Source: Chloroflexi bacterium HGW-Chloroflexi-9 (GTDB lineage Bacteria > Chloroflexota > Dehalococcoidia > UBA2979). From it: a stretch of DNA of 43,745 nt. Position 1 is the stretch's first letter; each line of letters begins with the position of its first letter. A program made the translations under genes and the position numbers. The notes beneath the pieces are model-generated. The model saw nothing but the letters and a program-made list of their open reading frames with translations, was not told where the DNA came from and did not search any database. Below, piece by piece: positions 33,756 through 40,288 of the stretch. Location of the stretch: assembly GCA_002840675.1 (NCBI GenBank), contig PHBR01000026.1:1-43745 (forward strand). Direction: 5' to 3'.

Positions 33756-34973
33756 CTACCTCAGGTCGAACTGAACACCGCTGGCCACGGTTGGAGGCGG
33801 GAGGAAGCGATCGAGTGGGAGTAGTCCGCGTGCCCATTGCTGATAGTCGGACGAAGGCTCTCGCGCGTACTCGGCCTCGCCATCCCTGCGCTCGACGGAT
33901 ACGCTCGGCAGGTCACCGATGGCCTCCCGTACCGACACAGGTGCAGGCGCGCCGCAGTGTGCGAGTAGTCCCGGCTGACGCGCAAAGTTCCCAGGCGTCA
34001 TTAGAGCTCGCCACGGTGCTGGCCACCGCATAGATGACGGGTCCCGGGTTGCCATGAGGAACATCCGCCGCCGCAGTTGCGGGAGCCCGTATCCCTCCGC
34101 GTGCAGTACAGCAACTGAAGTGTGGTATCCGAGCGACTCCAGCGAGCCGATAACCTCGGACAAAATGCCATGCCCCCGACGCTGCATAAGAGCTGGAACG
34201 TTCTCCATCAACACCGTGTCTGGTGCCAACGCCTCGACGGCCCTTAGGAACGAGAAGACAAGTCGGTTCCTCGGATCATCTAGGCGGCAGTCCCCAGCGG
34301 TCGAGAATCCCTGGCAAGGCGGGCCGCCGACCAGGGTCAGTGGCATCGAGTCGGTAAGCCGATCTCGGATGGCGGCCATCGTCTCTCGATGGGTCGAATC
34401 AACGGACAGATCCGCTTGAAGCGTGAGTCCTTCGGGGAAGTTCGCCTCGTGTGTCCGGCACGCGGAAGCGTCGTTGTCGACCGACGCCACCAACTTGGAG
34501 CCCGCCCAACGGAAACCGAGTCCGAGTCCTCCTGCGCCTGCGAACAGATCTACAACCTGCCCCGCTGGCAGGAGGCGCGCCACTTGGAACGACAAGAGCG
34601 GTGGAACTGCGTTTCCGACCTGCACGAAACGCGAACGGCCTTCACCAGAGAATGCGAACGAGTCCGGGAAGCCCTGCAATCGCGCAGCCTCGCGAACTGT
34701 GATCAGGCGCGGTGCATCGTAATGGATGAAGCATCCATTGCCCGGCCGGTTGAAATACGTGGAGATCGTGTAACTCGGTCGGTCGGCGCGTAGGCGACCG
34801 TAGTAGGTGCTCCGACTGCCCTCACCACGTATTGCGCTCTCACGGATCTGTTGGATTCGCTTCGAGGCGAAGTCGATCGGGAGATCTCGCCAGTTCCCCC
34901 CAGGGGGCACGCAATCGACGACCTGCCGGTCAAGGTCGCTCAGGACTCCGGAGAAATGATCTCGAACCATCAT
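33756..34973 (-). CDS. DNA cytosine-5 methyltransferase, circularly permuted
   Basis: A 405-residue C5 cytosine methyltransferase whose motifs are rotated. It starts with the tail of a recognition domain (LSDLDRQVVDCVPPGGNWRD, 11-30). Motif IX follows (RLITVREAARLQGFPDSF, 89-106), then motif X (VGNAVPP, 119-125). Only then comes motif I (DLFAGAGGLGLGF, 142-154), motif IV with catalytic C220 (GGPPCQGFS), motif VI ENV (257-259) and QLRRR (299-303). The usual order is I to VIII, recognition domain, IX, X. All catalytic motifs are present, so it should be active. Its start overlaps the upstream methyltransferase stop as ATGA. Confidence 0.92.
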   Translation of the reverse strand: MMVRDHFSGVLSDLDRQVVDCVPPGGNWRDLPIDFASKRIQQIRESAIRGEGSRSTYYGRLRADRPSYTISTYFNRPGNGCFIHYDAPRLITVREAARLQGFPDSFAFSGEGRSRFVQVGNAVPPLLSFQVARLLPAGQVVDLFAGAGGLGLGFRWAGSKLVASVDNDASACRTHEANFPEGLTLQADLSVDSTHRETMAAIRDRLTDSMPLTLVGGPPCQGFSTAGDCRLDDPRNRLVFSFLRAVEALAPDTVLMENVPALMQRRGHGILSEVIGSLESLGYHTSVAVLHAEGYGLPQLRRRMFLMATRDPSSMRWPAPWRALMTPGNFARQPGLLAHCGAPAPVSVREAIGDLPSVSVERRDGEAEYAREPSSDYQQWARGLLPLDRFLPPPTVASGVQFDLR

Positions 34974-36469
34974 GCCCTCGCGACGTTCGCCACTTCCTGA
35001 GCGATGCCAGTGATACGGGACTCCGTCGTGACGAGACTCTCGAGGTCAACTGCGTGTACGGGAATACCGAGCCTTGCCGTGAGCGCGTCGGCGGCCAGGT
35101 GGTGATTGTTCCCGTACGCGACCAGTAGCCCAACCTTAGCGAGTCTCTTTCCCATCGGCTGCGTCTTCGCCATTGAGACTCTTGAAGCCAACGGCACCCA
35201 ACTCAGGAGGTCAACCGCTCTCCGACCGCGTACGCGCCCGGCGCCCGCAGTCACCGTCGGAGTAGAGCTTTCCTTGTCAGCTGTAGAGGCCAACAGGCTG
35301 GTCGCCCACAGTCCGAACGCCTGAGGATCGCTTCGTAGGAGTGCCCTCGCACTCGGAACATCCATCGGGAATCCTTCGACGCGCACCGCCGCGAGGTTGG
35401 CCGACTGCCTTACGCGTGACAACGCTAGCGATGCGGCAACCAGCGAACTGTCGACGCCGATCCACTGGCGGTTCAGTTCTTCGGCGGCAACCATCGTTGT
35501 TCCAGTTCCGCAGAACGGATCGAGAATCAGGTCGCCCGGATTCGAACTCACGCCGATGATCCGCTTCATGAGCGCCAGGGGCTTCTGCGTGTCGTAACCG
35601 GTCCGTTCTGTGGAGTGGGCATCGAGACGGTTGATGTCGAGCCAGATGTCCTGGAGGGCTACACCCGCACCGTCGTCGACATACCGCTTCAGTCGCGGAA
35701 CCCCATTTGACGACAGAACGATGCGCCCCTGGCGCATGAACTCGTCCATTTGCTCGCGCTTCCACGCCCAATGCCGACCGGCCGGCGGGTACTGTCCGTG
35801 CCACTCGTAGTGCGCGAGCGTTCCTGTTCGATCGCCTGGCGCTGTACATGTGATGAGCTGGTACTGGCCGTGGCTATCTTGGTGACGGAAATGGTTCGCG
35901 AGGTACACCTGGCTATAGTCAGAGAACTCCGGATTCCACGTGTAACGAGGCCCCTTCGAGTAGAAGAGAAGCGTGTCGTGGATTGGCCCGTATCGACGCG
36001 AACTGGAATGAGCGTGAGTACGCTTCCAGACCACTTCGCTTCGGAAATTCTCTCTCCCGAAGATCAAGTCCATGAGGATCTTGAGGTAGTGCGACCCTGA
36101 TGGATCGCAATGCACGTAGACCGAGCCGTCTGGTCGCAGCACTCGATGCACTTCGGCAAGTCGAGGTGCCATCATCATGAGGTACGTCGACAAGCCGTCG
36201 GCTGCCGCGTGATGGAGTGACTTCAGGAACGCGGAGACGCTGGGAGGGACAAGGTCCTCTTCTAGCCCGGCGGTGCTGGAGCCAGACCACGAGTCACGGA
36301 ACGCGTACCGACGACCACGATTCGTCGCCGATGAGGCTACTTGCGCTTCGTAGTTCCGGCCGGAGTTGAACGGCGGGTCGAGGTAGGCAAGGGCGACCGA
36401 CCCTGACGCTACCCGAGTCAGAATGTCGAGGTTGTCGGAAGCGAAGAGTTCGCGCGTGCTGTGCGTCAT
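34970..36469 (-). CDS. DNA amino-methyltransferase (N6-adenine or N4-cytosine), beta class
   Basis: A 499-residue methyltransferase. Motif IV is DPPF (31-34, in LAYLDPPFNSGRNY) and comes before the AdoMet-binding motif I DPFCGTGTT (317-325), the order of the beta class. DPPF suggests an adenine target but does not exclude N4-cytosine. TGYDTQKPLALMKRII precedes motif I as expected. A C-terminal ~110-residue extension (MGKRLAKVGLLVAYGNNHH onward) is not recognised and may help recognition. It heads the restriction-modification operon and has two TATAAT boxes upstream. Confidence 0.92.
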   Translation of the reverse strand: MTHSTRELFASDNLDILTRVASGSVALAYLDPPFNSGRNYEAQVASSATNRGRRYAFRDSWSGSSTAGLEEDLVPPSVSAFLKSLHHAAADGLSTYLMMMAPRLAEVHRVLRPDGSVYVHCDPSGSHYLKILMDLIFGRENFRSEVVWKRTHAHSSSRRYGPIHDTLLFYSKGPRYTWNPEFSDYSQVYLANHFRHQDSHGQYQLITCTAPGDRTGTLAHYEWHGQYPPAGRHWAWKREQMDEFMRQGRIVLSSNGVPRLKRYVDDGAGVALQDIWLDINRLDAHSTERTGYDTQKPLALMKRIIGVSSNPGDLILDPFCGTGTTMVAAEELNRQWIGVDSSLVAASLALSRVRQSANLAAVRVEGFPMDVPSARALLRSDPQAFGLWATSLLASTADKESSTPTVTAGAGRVRGRRAVDLLSWVPLASRVSMAKTQPMGKRLAKVGLLVAYGNNHHLAADALTARLGIPVHAVDLESLVTTESRITGIAQEVANVARA

Positions 36470-36511
36470 TGTCGGGAGATTAGCATGGCAATGCGCTTGT
36501 TCACTTTAGCA

Positions 36512-36534
36512 ATTATAGCGTTCCGCCCATTATA
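36512..36534 (-). promoter_or_regulatory. Twin TATAAT boxes upstream of the restriction-modification operon
   Basis: On the minus strand GCTATAAT occurs twice, with the TATAAT cores at 36534-36529 and 36517-36512. These perfect -10 hexamers lie 43 and 60 bp before the methyltransferase start. Neither has a clear -35 box at 17 bp. The 17-bp period could also make the repeated GCTATAAT a binding site. Confidence 0.55.
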
Positions 36535-36670
36535 GCACGCATGTTCTCGCTTGCCATAGCGGTGGTCCCGCTCACGGAGATAGCGAGACATGCAGCGACG
36601 AGCGGCGACTGTCGCCGGTCACTCGCCGCATGGCCAGCGTACGAGCGCACGTCACGCATCAAGGCTGCCC

Positions 36671-36708
36671 TGCGGCCCGCTCCGCACGGGCCGCACGGGC
36701 CGCACGAC
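36671..36708. repeat. Tandem 9-bp repeats with inverted copy (candidate origin)
   Basis: CCGCACGGG is present at 36682-36690 and 36691-36699, with a variant CCGCACGAC at 36700-36708. TGCGGCCCG at 36671-36679 is the exact inverse of CGGGCCGCA, found at 36687-36695 and 36696-36704, so a stem can form in two registers. The region lies in the only gene-free stretch (36470-36783) of the element. That suits a replication or mobilisation origin, but direct evidence is lacking. Confidence 0.4.
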
Positions 36709-36783
36709 TGAGAACCTACCGCGCCGTGCCCCCGCCGCCTGGCAAATGGCCTGACCGAGTACACCCACCGACGACCGCTCACG

Positions 36784-37119
36784 TCACCCAGGGTGACCAG
36801 AGCGGCCGGACGGACGCCGCCACGGAGGAACCGTCGCGGCCCGAGTGCTCCGTCGAGGTACCTCCCGCGCAGCCCTGACGGGCTTCCACCAATCGCTCCA
36901 GTCGGACTCACGCCCACACTCAATACAGCGCAGACGGCGCGGCCTCAGGAAGGGCAGCGAATGACGGCACGCGGGATTCGCCACGGCCCCCTCCCCGACG
37001 ATCCCTCGAAGCGAGTCCAGCGCACGGGCGCCGCAGAGACAGTTGCCGCCGACCCATTCCGAGCACCCGCATCGGAACAGGAACTCGAAGTCGATGACGT
37101 ACAGCAGGTCACGAGGCAT
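36784..37119 (-). CDS. Small Cys-rich protein overlapping the rep gene end
   Basis: A frame of 111 residues starts at ATG 37119, inside the last codons of rep, and overlaps it by 11 bp, which suggests translational coupling. It reads MPRDLLYVIDFEFLFRCGCS, then GNCLCGARALDSLRG, ACRHSLPF and RCIECGRESDWSDWW. The paired Cys (CGC, CLC, CIEC) and ACRH look like a zinc-binding fold. The tail after residue 80 is Arg/Pro-rich. No family is recognised. A GC-rich chance frame is possible, though the Cys spacing argues for a real protein. Confidence 0.5.
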   Translation of the reverse strand: MPRDLLYVIDFEFLFRCGCSEWVGGNCLCGARALDSLRGIVGEGAVANPACRHSLPFLRPRRLRCIECGRESDWSDWWKPVRAAREVPRRSTRAATVPPWRRPSGRSGHPG

Positions 37120-38104
37120 CCTGGATGAGCCTCTCGTGCTTGACCGTCCATCGGCGGCGTCCGTCCTCCAGCAGGAACGCGATATCCAGTTCGCCTCGGG
37201 CCGCAAGTGCGGCGAGGCTCGGCCCGGTCTGGCGGCGCAGCCATTCGGCCACCTCAGCCGCGGTGCGCTCTCCGGCGGGCGGATAGCTCCGGAGCCGCTC
37301 GACCTCGCCCACCATCGCCGCGTACCAGGGCGCTCGGGTACGGCGCGTGACCATCCCCTCACCGACCCGGAAGTCGACGAACCCGACGAGGCGTCCGGCC
37401 ATCACGGGGGCGATCACGCCCGCTACGACGAGTTGAGCCGCCGCCTCGTCCGCCGCGGCATCGCGCTCCTGGAGTTCGAAGCGGGTGCCCGGGATGAGGC
37501 CGGCCGACTCCGCGCCCTTGTCATACACGCGCAGGCGGCGGCGGCTGGTCGGCGCACCGATGTAGAGCGTCCGCCCGAATACGCCGTCGCCCGCGGCGCC
37601 GCTCGCGTGTCCGGTCAGCGGGAAGCCTCCTTGCTGGAAGCCGCGCCGGGCATGGGTCACACCCTCGCCCCGGTCGAAGGCCGCCCGGACGTCCTCCACG
37701 CTTGCTATCGCGTAAGGCACGGTCGCCTGCAGGTCGAGGCGCGAGAAACCTGCGCCAACTCCCTGGCTCGTCACCCACTCGACCAGCGCGAGCGTGCCTG
37801 CCTCCGTCATCAGACCACACGCCACGCCGCGCAGCCGGACGTGCACCTCGGGCCGGTCTTCGTCCCAGAGCAGCTCGATCGCCCGGGTGCTGATTTCCAT
37901 GTGGCGGTAGCCCAGAGCGCCACGCTCCAGCGCCAACCACGACTCCGGTCCCCACGTCGAGAGCCGGGCGCGTACCTCCTCGACCGGCTGCTGCACCGAG
38001 AACTCCAGCCAGTCGATGCTGACACCGCCATCGGTGATTTCTGCCCCCCTGTTAGTAGAGGGGGGCAGAGGCGGAGGGGAGCCCTGGGGGTCCTCGGTCG
38101 TCAT
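37109..38104 (-). CDS. Replication initiation factor (Rep_trans / rolling-circle type)
   Basis: A 331-residue protein of the replication initiation factor family (PF02486-like), which nicks DNA to start rolling-circle replication of plasmids and integrative elements. Visible family features are ITDGGVSIDWLEFSVQ near the start, GAGFSRLDLQATVPYA with the conserved LDL strand, LRVYDKGAESAGLIPGTRFE with the YDKG motif and TRFELQ. The ATG at 38104 overlaps the stop of the 80-residue gene as ATGA. Its genetic setting (integrase, small proteins, Rep) is that of a small integrative element. Confidence 0.85.
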   Translation of the reverse strand: MTTEDPQGSPPPLPPSTNRGAEITDGGVSIDWLEFSVQQPVEEVRARLSTWGPESWLALERGALGYRHMEISTRAIELLWDEDRPEVHVRLRGVACGLMTEAGTLALVEWVTSQGVGAGFSRLDLQATVPYAIASVEDVRAAFDRGEGVTHARRGFQQGGFPLTGHASGAAGDGVFGRTLYIGAPTSRRRLRVYDKGAESAGLIPGTRFELQERDAAADEAAAQLVVAGVIAPVMAGRLVGFVDFRVGEGMVTRRTRAPWYAAMVGEVERLRSYPPAGERTAAEVAEWLRRQTGPSLAALAARGELDIAFLLEDGRRRWTVKHERLIQDAS

Positions 38105-38343
38105 CGGCGACGCCGCCGGGCCTTCGCAGAGGCGTAGGCGAGCCGCGCGAAGTAGGCCTTGCGCGCGCGCTCCACGAGCGTCTGGCGCACGTCCAGCGGG
38201 AGCAGGCCATCGGGGTCGACTTCCCGCTCGAAGCGAAGGTCGAACGCCCGCCGCGCCGGCGCTGTCGCGCTGGCGGCGTCGGGCGTTCGTGACCACCGCG
38301 TATAGGCGGCGATGCGTGCTCGCTGGCTGGCTTCCGTGTCCAT
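38101..38343 (-). CDS. Small basic protein of the integrative element (80 aa)
   Basis: An 80-residue, strongly basic protein: EASQRARIAAYTRWSRTPD at the start, PDGLLPLDVRQTLVERARKA in the middle, and YFARLAYASAKARRRRR at the end. It is helical with an Arg-rich tail. Similar short proteins are found just upstream of rep genes in actinobacterial integrative elements, as far as I recall, without assigned function. It overlaps rep by 4 bp and so is translated with it. DNA binding is likely from charge alone. Confidence 0.7.
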   Translation of the reverse strand: MDTEASQRARIAAYTRWSRTPDAASATAPARRAFDLRFEREVDPDGLLPLDVRQTLVERARKAYFARLAYASAKARRRRR

Positions 38344-38408
38344 GCAGCGAACCTACGGAGCACAGCGCAGCGTGCCTGCACTGCGAACGACCTACGCCGC
38401 GCGGAACG

Positions 38409-39065
38409 CTATTTGTAGGTCGCTACGAGCCCCATCCACGGCTCGGGCAGCCCCGTCTGGCAGTACGAACATGACTGCGAATGCACGGTCTTACCGTTTG
38501 AGTAGGCACGCCGAAGGCGGTCCGTCTGGTAGCCCCGGTCACCACTCTGCGTGCCGGCACCGTCCAGCCAGTTGCCCGCCCAGGCGTCGCCACTCGCTTC
38601 GAGCATCCTCAGAATGCTGTCGTAGCCCTTCATCCCCTCACGGTCGCGAAGGTGTCGAACGAAGGTGTCCATCCCGAGCCCGGGCGTACGGCCTCGAACG
38701 CTGTCACCAGACACCGTTGCCGGCTGGCCGGTTGGCAGCCGATGCCACTTCCCAGCAGCGTCCTCTCCATCGATGCGGAGGAAACGTCTCCGAGCCGGTT
38801 CTAGCTCCTTTGCAAGCACCTCCGGCCATGCGGTGCCGAAGTGCGCCCGGAGCATGTCACCGATAAAGATGCGCCGTTCATTGACGCGTACCTCGGTGCC
38901 CACCCCTTCAACCGGCCGCATGCTGAAGACGAGATAGGTGCTATCTGGGCCGAGCGGCACGCTCCAGCCCATCTTCGGCAACGGCAGGCGCGGGCGACGA
39001 CGCCGGAACATCGAGACGCGGTAACGCTCGAAGCCCGCATCGTCAGGCCCACCCACGCCCGCCAT
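38409..39065 (-). CDS. Hypothetical protein of the integrative element (218 aa)
   Basis: It starts 2 bp after the integrase stop, so the two are probably cotranslated. Features are an Arg-rich stretch (FRRRRPRLPLPKMGW), strands STYLVFSMRPVEGVGTEV and RRIFIGDMLRAHFG, a Gly/Arg loop, and a C-terminal QSCSYCQTGLPEPWMG with a CxxC pair. There are no membrane spans. I do not recognise the family. A partner of the integrase (directionality factor) or of rep is possible from position only. Confidence 0.65.
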   Translation of the reverse strand: MAGVGGPDDAGFERYRVSMFRRRRPRLPLPKMGWSVPLGPDSTYLVFSMRPVEGVGTEVRVNERRIFIGDMLRAHFGTAWPEVLAKELEPARRRFLRIDGEDAAGKWHRLPTGQPATVSGDSVRGRTPGLGMDTFVRHLRDREGMKGYDSILRMLEASGDAWAGNWLDGAGTQSGDRGYQTDRLRRAYSNGKTVHSQSCSYCQTGLPEPWMGLVATYK

Positions 39066-39067
39066 GC

Positions 39068-40006
39068 CTACAGCCTGTCCCCGGGGGAGCGCTGCCCATA
39101 GGCCGCACGCGCGCGCTCATCAGCCGCACTCGCGCCGTACCGCGCGAGCATCGTGCGCGAACGCCAGCCCGCTAGGCGCATCAGGTCGCCCTCGTTGCCG
39201 CCGGATGCGAGCCACTGATGCGCGTAGGTGTGCCGGAAGCGGTGGGGATGGACACCCTCGATGCCCGCCACCGCCGCACGCCGCCGTACCACGTCGGCGA
39301 TGCCCCAACTCGTCATCGGTCCGGCGTGCCCCAGCCAGAACTCGCGCGCCCCCGCTGCACGATGCTGTCCCCGCTTGCGGAGATAGCGGTCGAGCGCGCG
39401 TGCCGTCTTACGCCCAAACGGACAGACGCGCGGACGCCGGCCCTTGCCGAGTACGACGATCACGTTCTGCTCGAAGTCCACGTCCTCAATGGCGAGCCCG
39501 GTGATCTCGGAGAGACGGCAGCCCGTATCGATGAACAGGCGGACGATGGCCGTGTCTCGGCGCTCATCGAACCCGTCACCCGTGCACGCCCTGAGCAGCT
39601 TCGACAGTTGCTCATCGGTCAGCACGTCGGGTGGGGTTTCGGGGACGTGCGGCGGGCTCATCTTCGCCATCGGCGAGGACTTCAGTTCGCCTTCCTCGAC
39701 GCACCAGCGGAAGAACGCCTGGAGCCCTCGGTAGCGGTTGCTCGCGGTCGCCGGCTTGTACTGCTCGAGCAGGAACGCGATAAACGCCTCGACGTGTTCG
39801 CGCCGGAGGTGCACCGGGTCCCCAGGCATCCCCTGACTGACCACGAACCGCTCGAACGCGCGGAGCGATTCGCTATACGTGGCGACGGTGCGGGGGGACT
39901 TGTTCTCGGCGAGCAACGTGCGTCGAAAGGACTCCACGAGCGAACGGAACGCGGCAAGCGAATCCGGCTCAGACGACGGCTCGACCTCGTGTTGGATGGC
40001 CACCAC
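39068..40006 (-). CDS. Tyrosine recombinase (XerC/D-type phage integrase)
   Basis: A 312-residue site-specific recombinase. The SAM-like core-binding domain covers about 15-120 ([35 protein letters not shown]). The catalytic domain has R164 (TGCRLSE), K188 (LGKGRR), H255 and R258 (HRFRH), W281 in the second His position, and the nucleophile Y290 (MLARYG). All key residues are in place. The gene starts with GTG-GTG behind GGGAG and lies 105 bp from the tRNA it has used as target. Its promoter overlaps a LexA-type box. Confidence 0.95.
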   Translation of the reverse strand: MVAIQHEVEPSSEPDSLAAFRSLVESFRRTLLAENKSPRTVATYSESLRAFERFVVSQGMPGDPVHLRREHVEAFIAFLLEQYKPATASNRYRGLQAFFRWCVEEGELKSSPMAKMSPPHVPETPPDVLTDEQLSKLLRACTGDGFDERRDTAIVRLFIDTGCRLSEITGLAIEDVDFEQNVIVVLGKGRRPRVCPFGRKTARALDRYLRKRGQHRAAGAREFWLGHAGPMTSWGIADVVRRRAAVAGIEGVHPHRFRHTYAHQWLASGGNEGDLMRLAGWRSRTMLARYGASAADERARAAYGQRSPGDRL

Positions 40007-40044
40007 TGACTCCCGAGCAGGGGTGAGTTATCTGCTCCTGGAGC

Positions 40045-40073
40045 ACTGTACTCTGTCGAACGTACGTTCTCAA
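40045..40073 (-). promoter_or_regulatory. Integrase promoter overlapped by a LexA/SOS-type box
   Basis: On the minus strand TTGAGA (40073-40068) and TACAGT (40050-40045) are 17 bp apart. GAACGTACGTTC (40058-40069) is a perfect palindrome lying over the edge of the -35 and the spacer. It matches the GAAC-N4-GTTC box bound by LexA in Gram-positive-type SOS systems, with the extra flanking C (CGAAC). LexA binding here would silence the integrase until DNA damage. Confidence 0.7.
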
Positions 40074-40080
40074 GTACCGG

Positions 40081-40103
40081 AATCCCTCTGTTTGCAAGGG
40101 ATT
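40081..40103 (-). terminator. Weak hairpin downstream of tRNA-Gly
   Basis: AATCCCT and AGGGATT pair over 7 bp around a 9-base loop, 8 bases beyond the tRNA 3' end. It differs from the 12-bp hairpins next to the two tRNA fragments. It was therefore brought by the element together with the tRNA half that completes the gene. Confidence 0.4.
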
Positions 40104-40110
40104 TGTGGTT

Positions 40111-40155
40111 TGGAGCGGGAGACCGGATTCGAACCGGCGACCCTCTGCTTGGGAA
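40111..40155 (-). repeat. Attachment site inside the intact tRNA-Gly
   Basis: This 45-bp stretch, anticodon loop to CCA, is repeated exactly at 32378-32422. It is the integrase-proximal junction of the element. The crossover lies in this block, probably at the anticodon-loop end where identity breaks off. Confidence 0.88.
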
Positions 40156-40186
40156 GCAGATGCTCTGCCAACTGAGCTACTCCCGC
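40111..40186 (-). tRNA. tRNA-Gly (anticodon CCC)
   Basis: A complete 76-base cloverleaf with encoded CCA. The acceptor GCGGGAG pairs with CTCCCGC. The D-arm contains AGCTCAGTTGGCAGAGC. The anticodon stem TCTGC/GCAGA encloses TTCCCAA, so the anticodon is CCC, reading GGG. The T-arm has GGTTCGAATCC. The 3' half is shared with the element repeats, so the working gene is a hybrid restored by integration. Confidence 0.97.
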
Positions 40187-40199
40187 TCGGGAGAACCCG

Positions 40200-40229
40200 A
40201 TGATACCCCGAGGGCGGCGAGGCGTCACA
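40200..40229 (-). promoter_or_regulatory. Promoter of tRNA-Gly
   Basis: On the minus strand TGTGAC (40229-40224) and TATCAT (40205-40200) are 18 bp apart, with the -10 box 13 bases before the tRNA 5' end. The spacing suits direct tRNA transcription. A 6-bp stem, CACGCC-ATCC-GGCGTG (40228-40243), overlaps the -35 side. Confidence 0.5.
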
Positions 40230-40246
40230 CGCCATCCGGCGTGGTC

Positions 40247-40258
40247 TATACTCGCGCC
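40247..40258 (+). promoter_or_regulatory. Orphan TATACTCGCGCC element
   Basis: This 12-mer is identical to those ahead of the MmgE/PrpD and enoyl-CoA hydratase genes, but no plus-strand gene follows; the amine oxidase runs the other way. It could be a relic of a lost gene, or drive an antisense or small RNA into the amine oxidase 3' end. Confidence 0.35.
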
Positions 40259-40288
40259 CGCCGACCCGACACGGGCGGCGGTAGCGGC

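Larger units (their letters stand above)
32378..40155. mobile_element. Integrated element in tRNA-Gly(CCC) with integrase, Rep and a restriction-modification operon
   Basis: The element is bounded by perfect 45-bp repeats. The integrase gene lies next to the tRNA, and all coding regions run on the minus strand. Order from the tRNA: integrase (39068), two small proteins (38409, 38101), Rep (37109), small Cys protein (36784), a repeat region, then amino-methyltransferase, cytosine methyltransferase and nuclease. There are no conjugation or phage structural genes. This fits an integrative element that replicates by rolling circle when excised and perhaps moves with a helper. The restriction-modification part is visibly less GC-rich than its surroundings. 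Confidence 0.85.

Noticed and set aside
36630-36878. 82-residue plus-strand frame in the element's gene-free region
   Set aside because: Arg/Ala/Pro-rich, crosses the tandem repeats and has no start signal.
28977-40155. A prophage
   Set aside because: No capsid, tail, terminase or lysis genes; the content fits a small integrative element.
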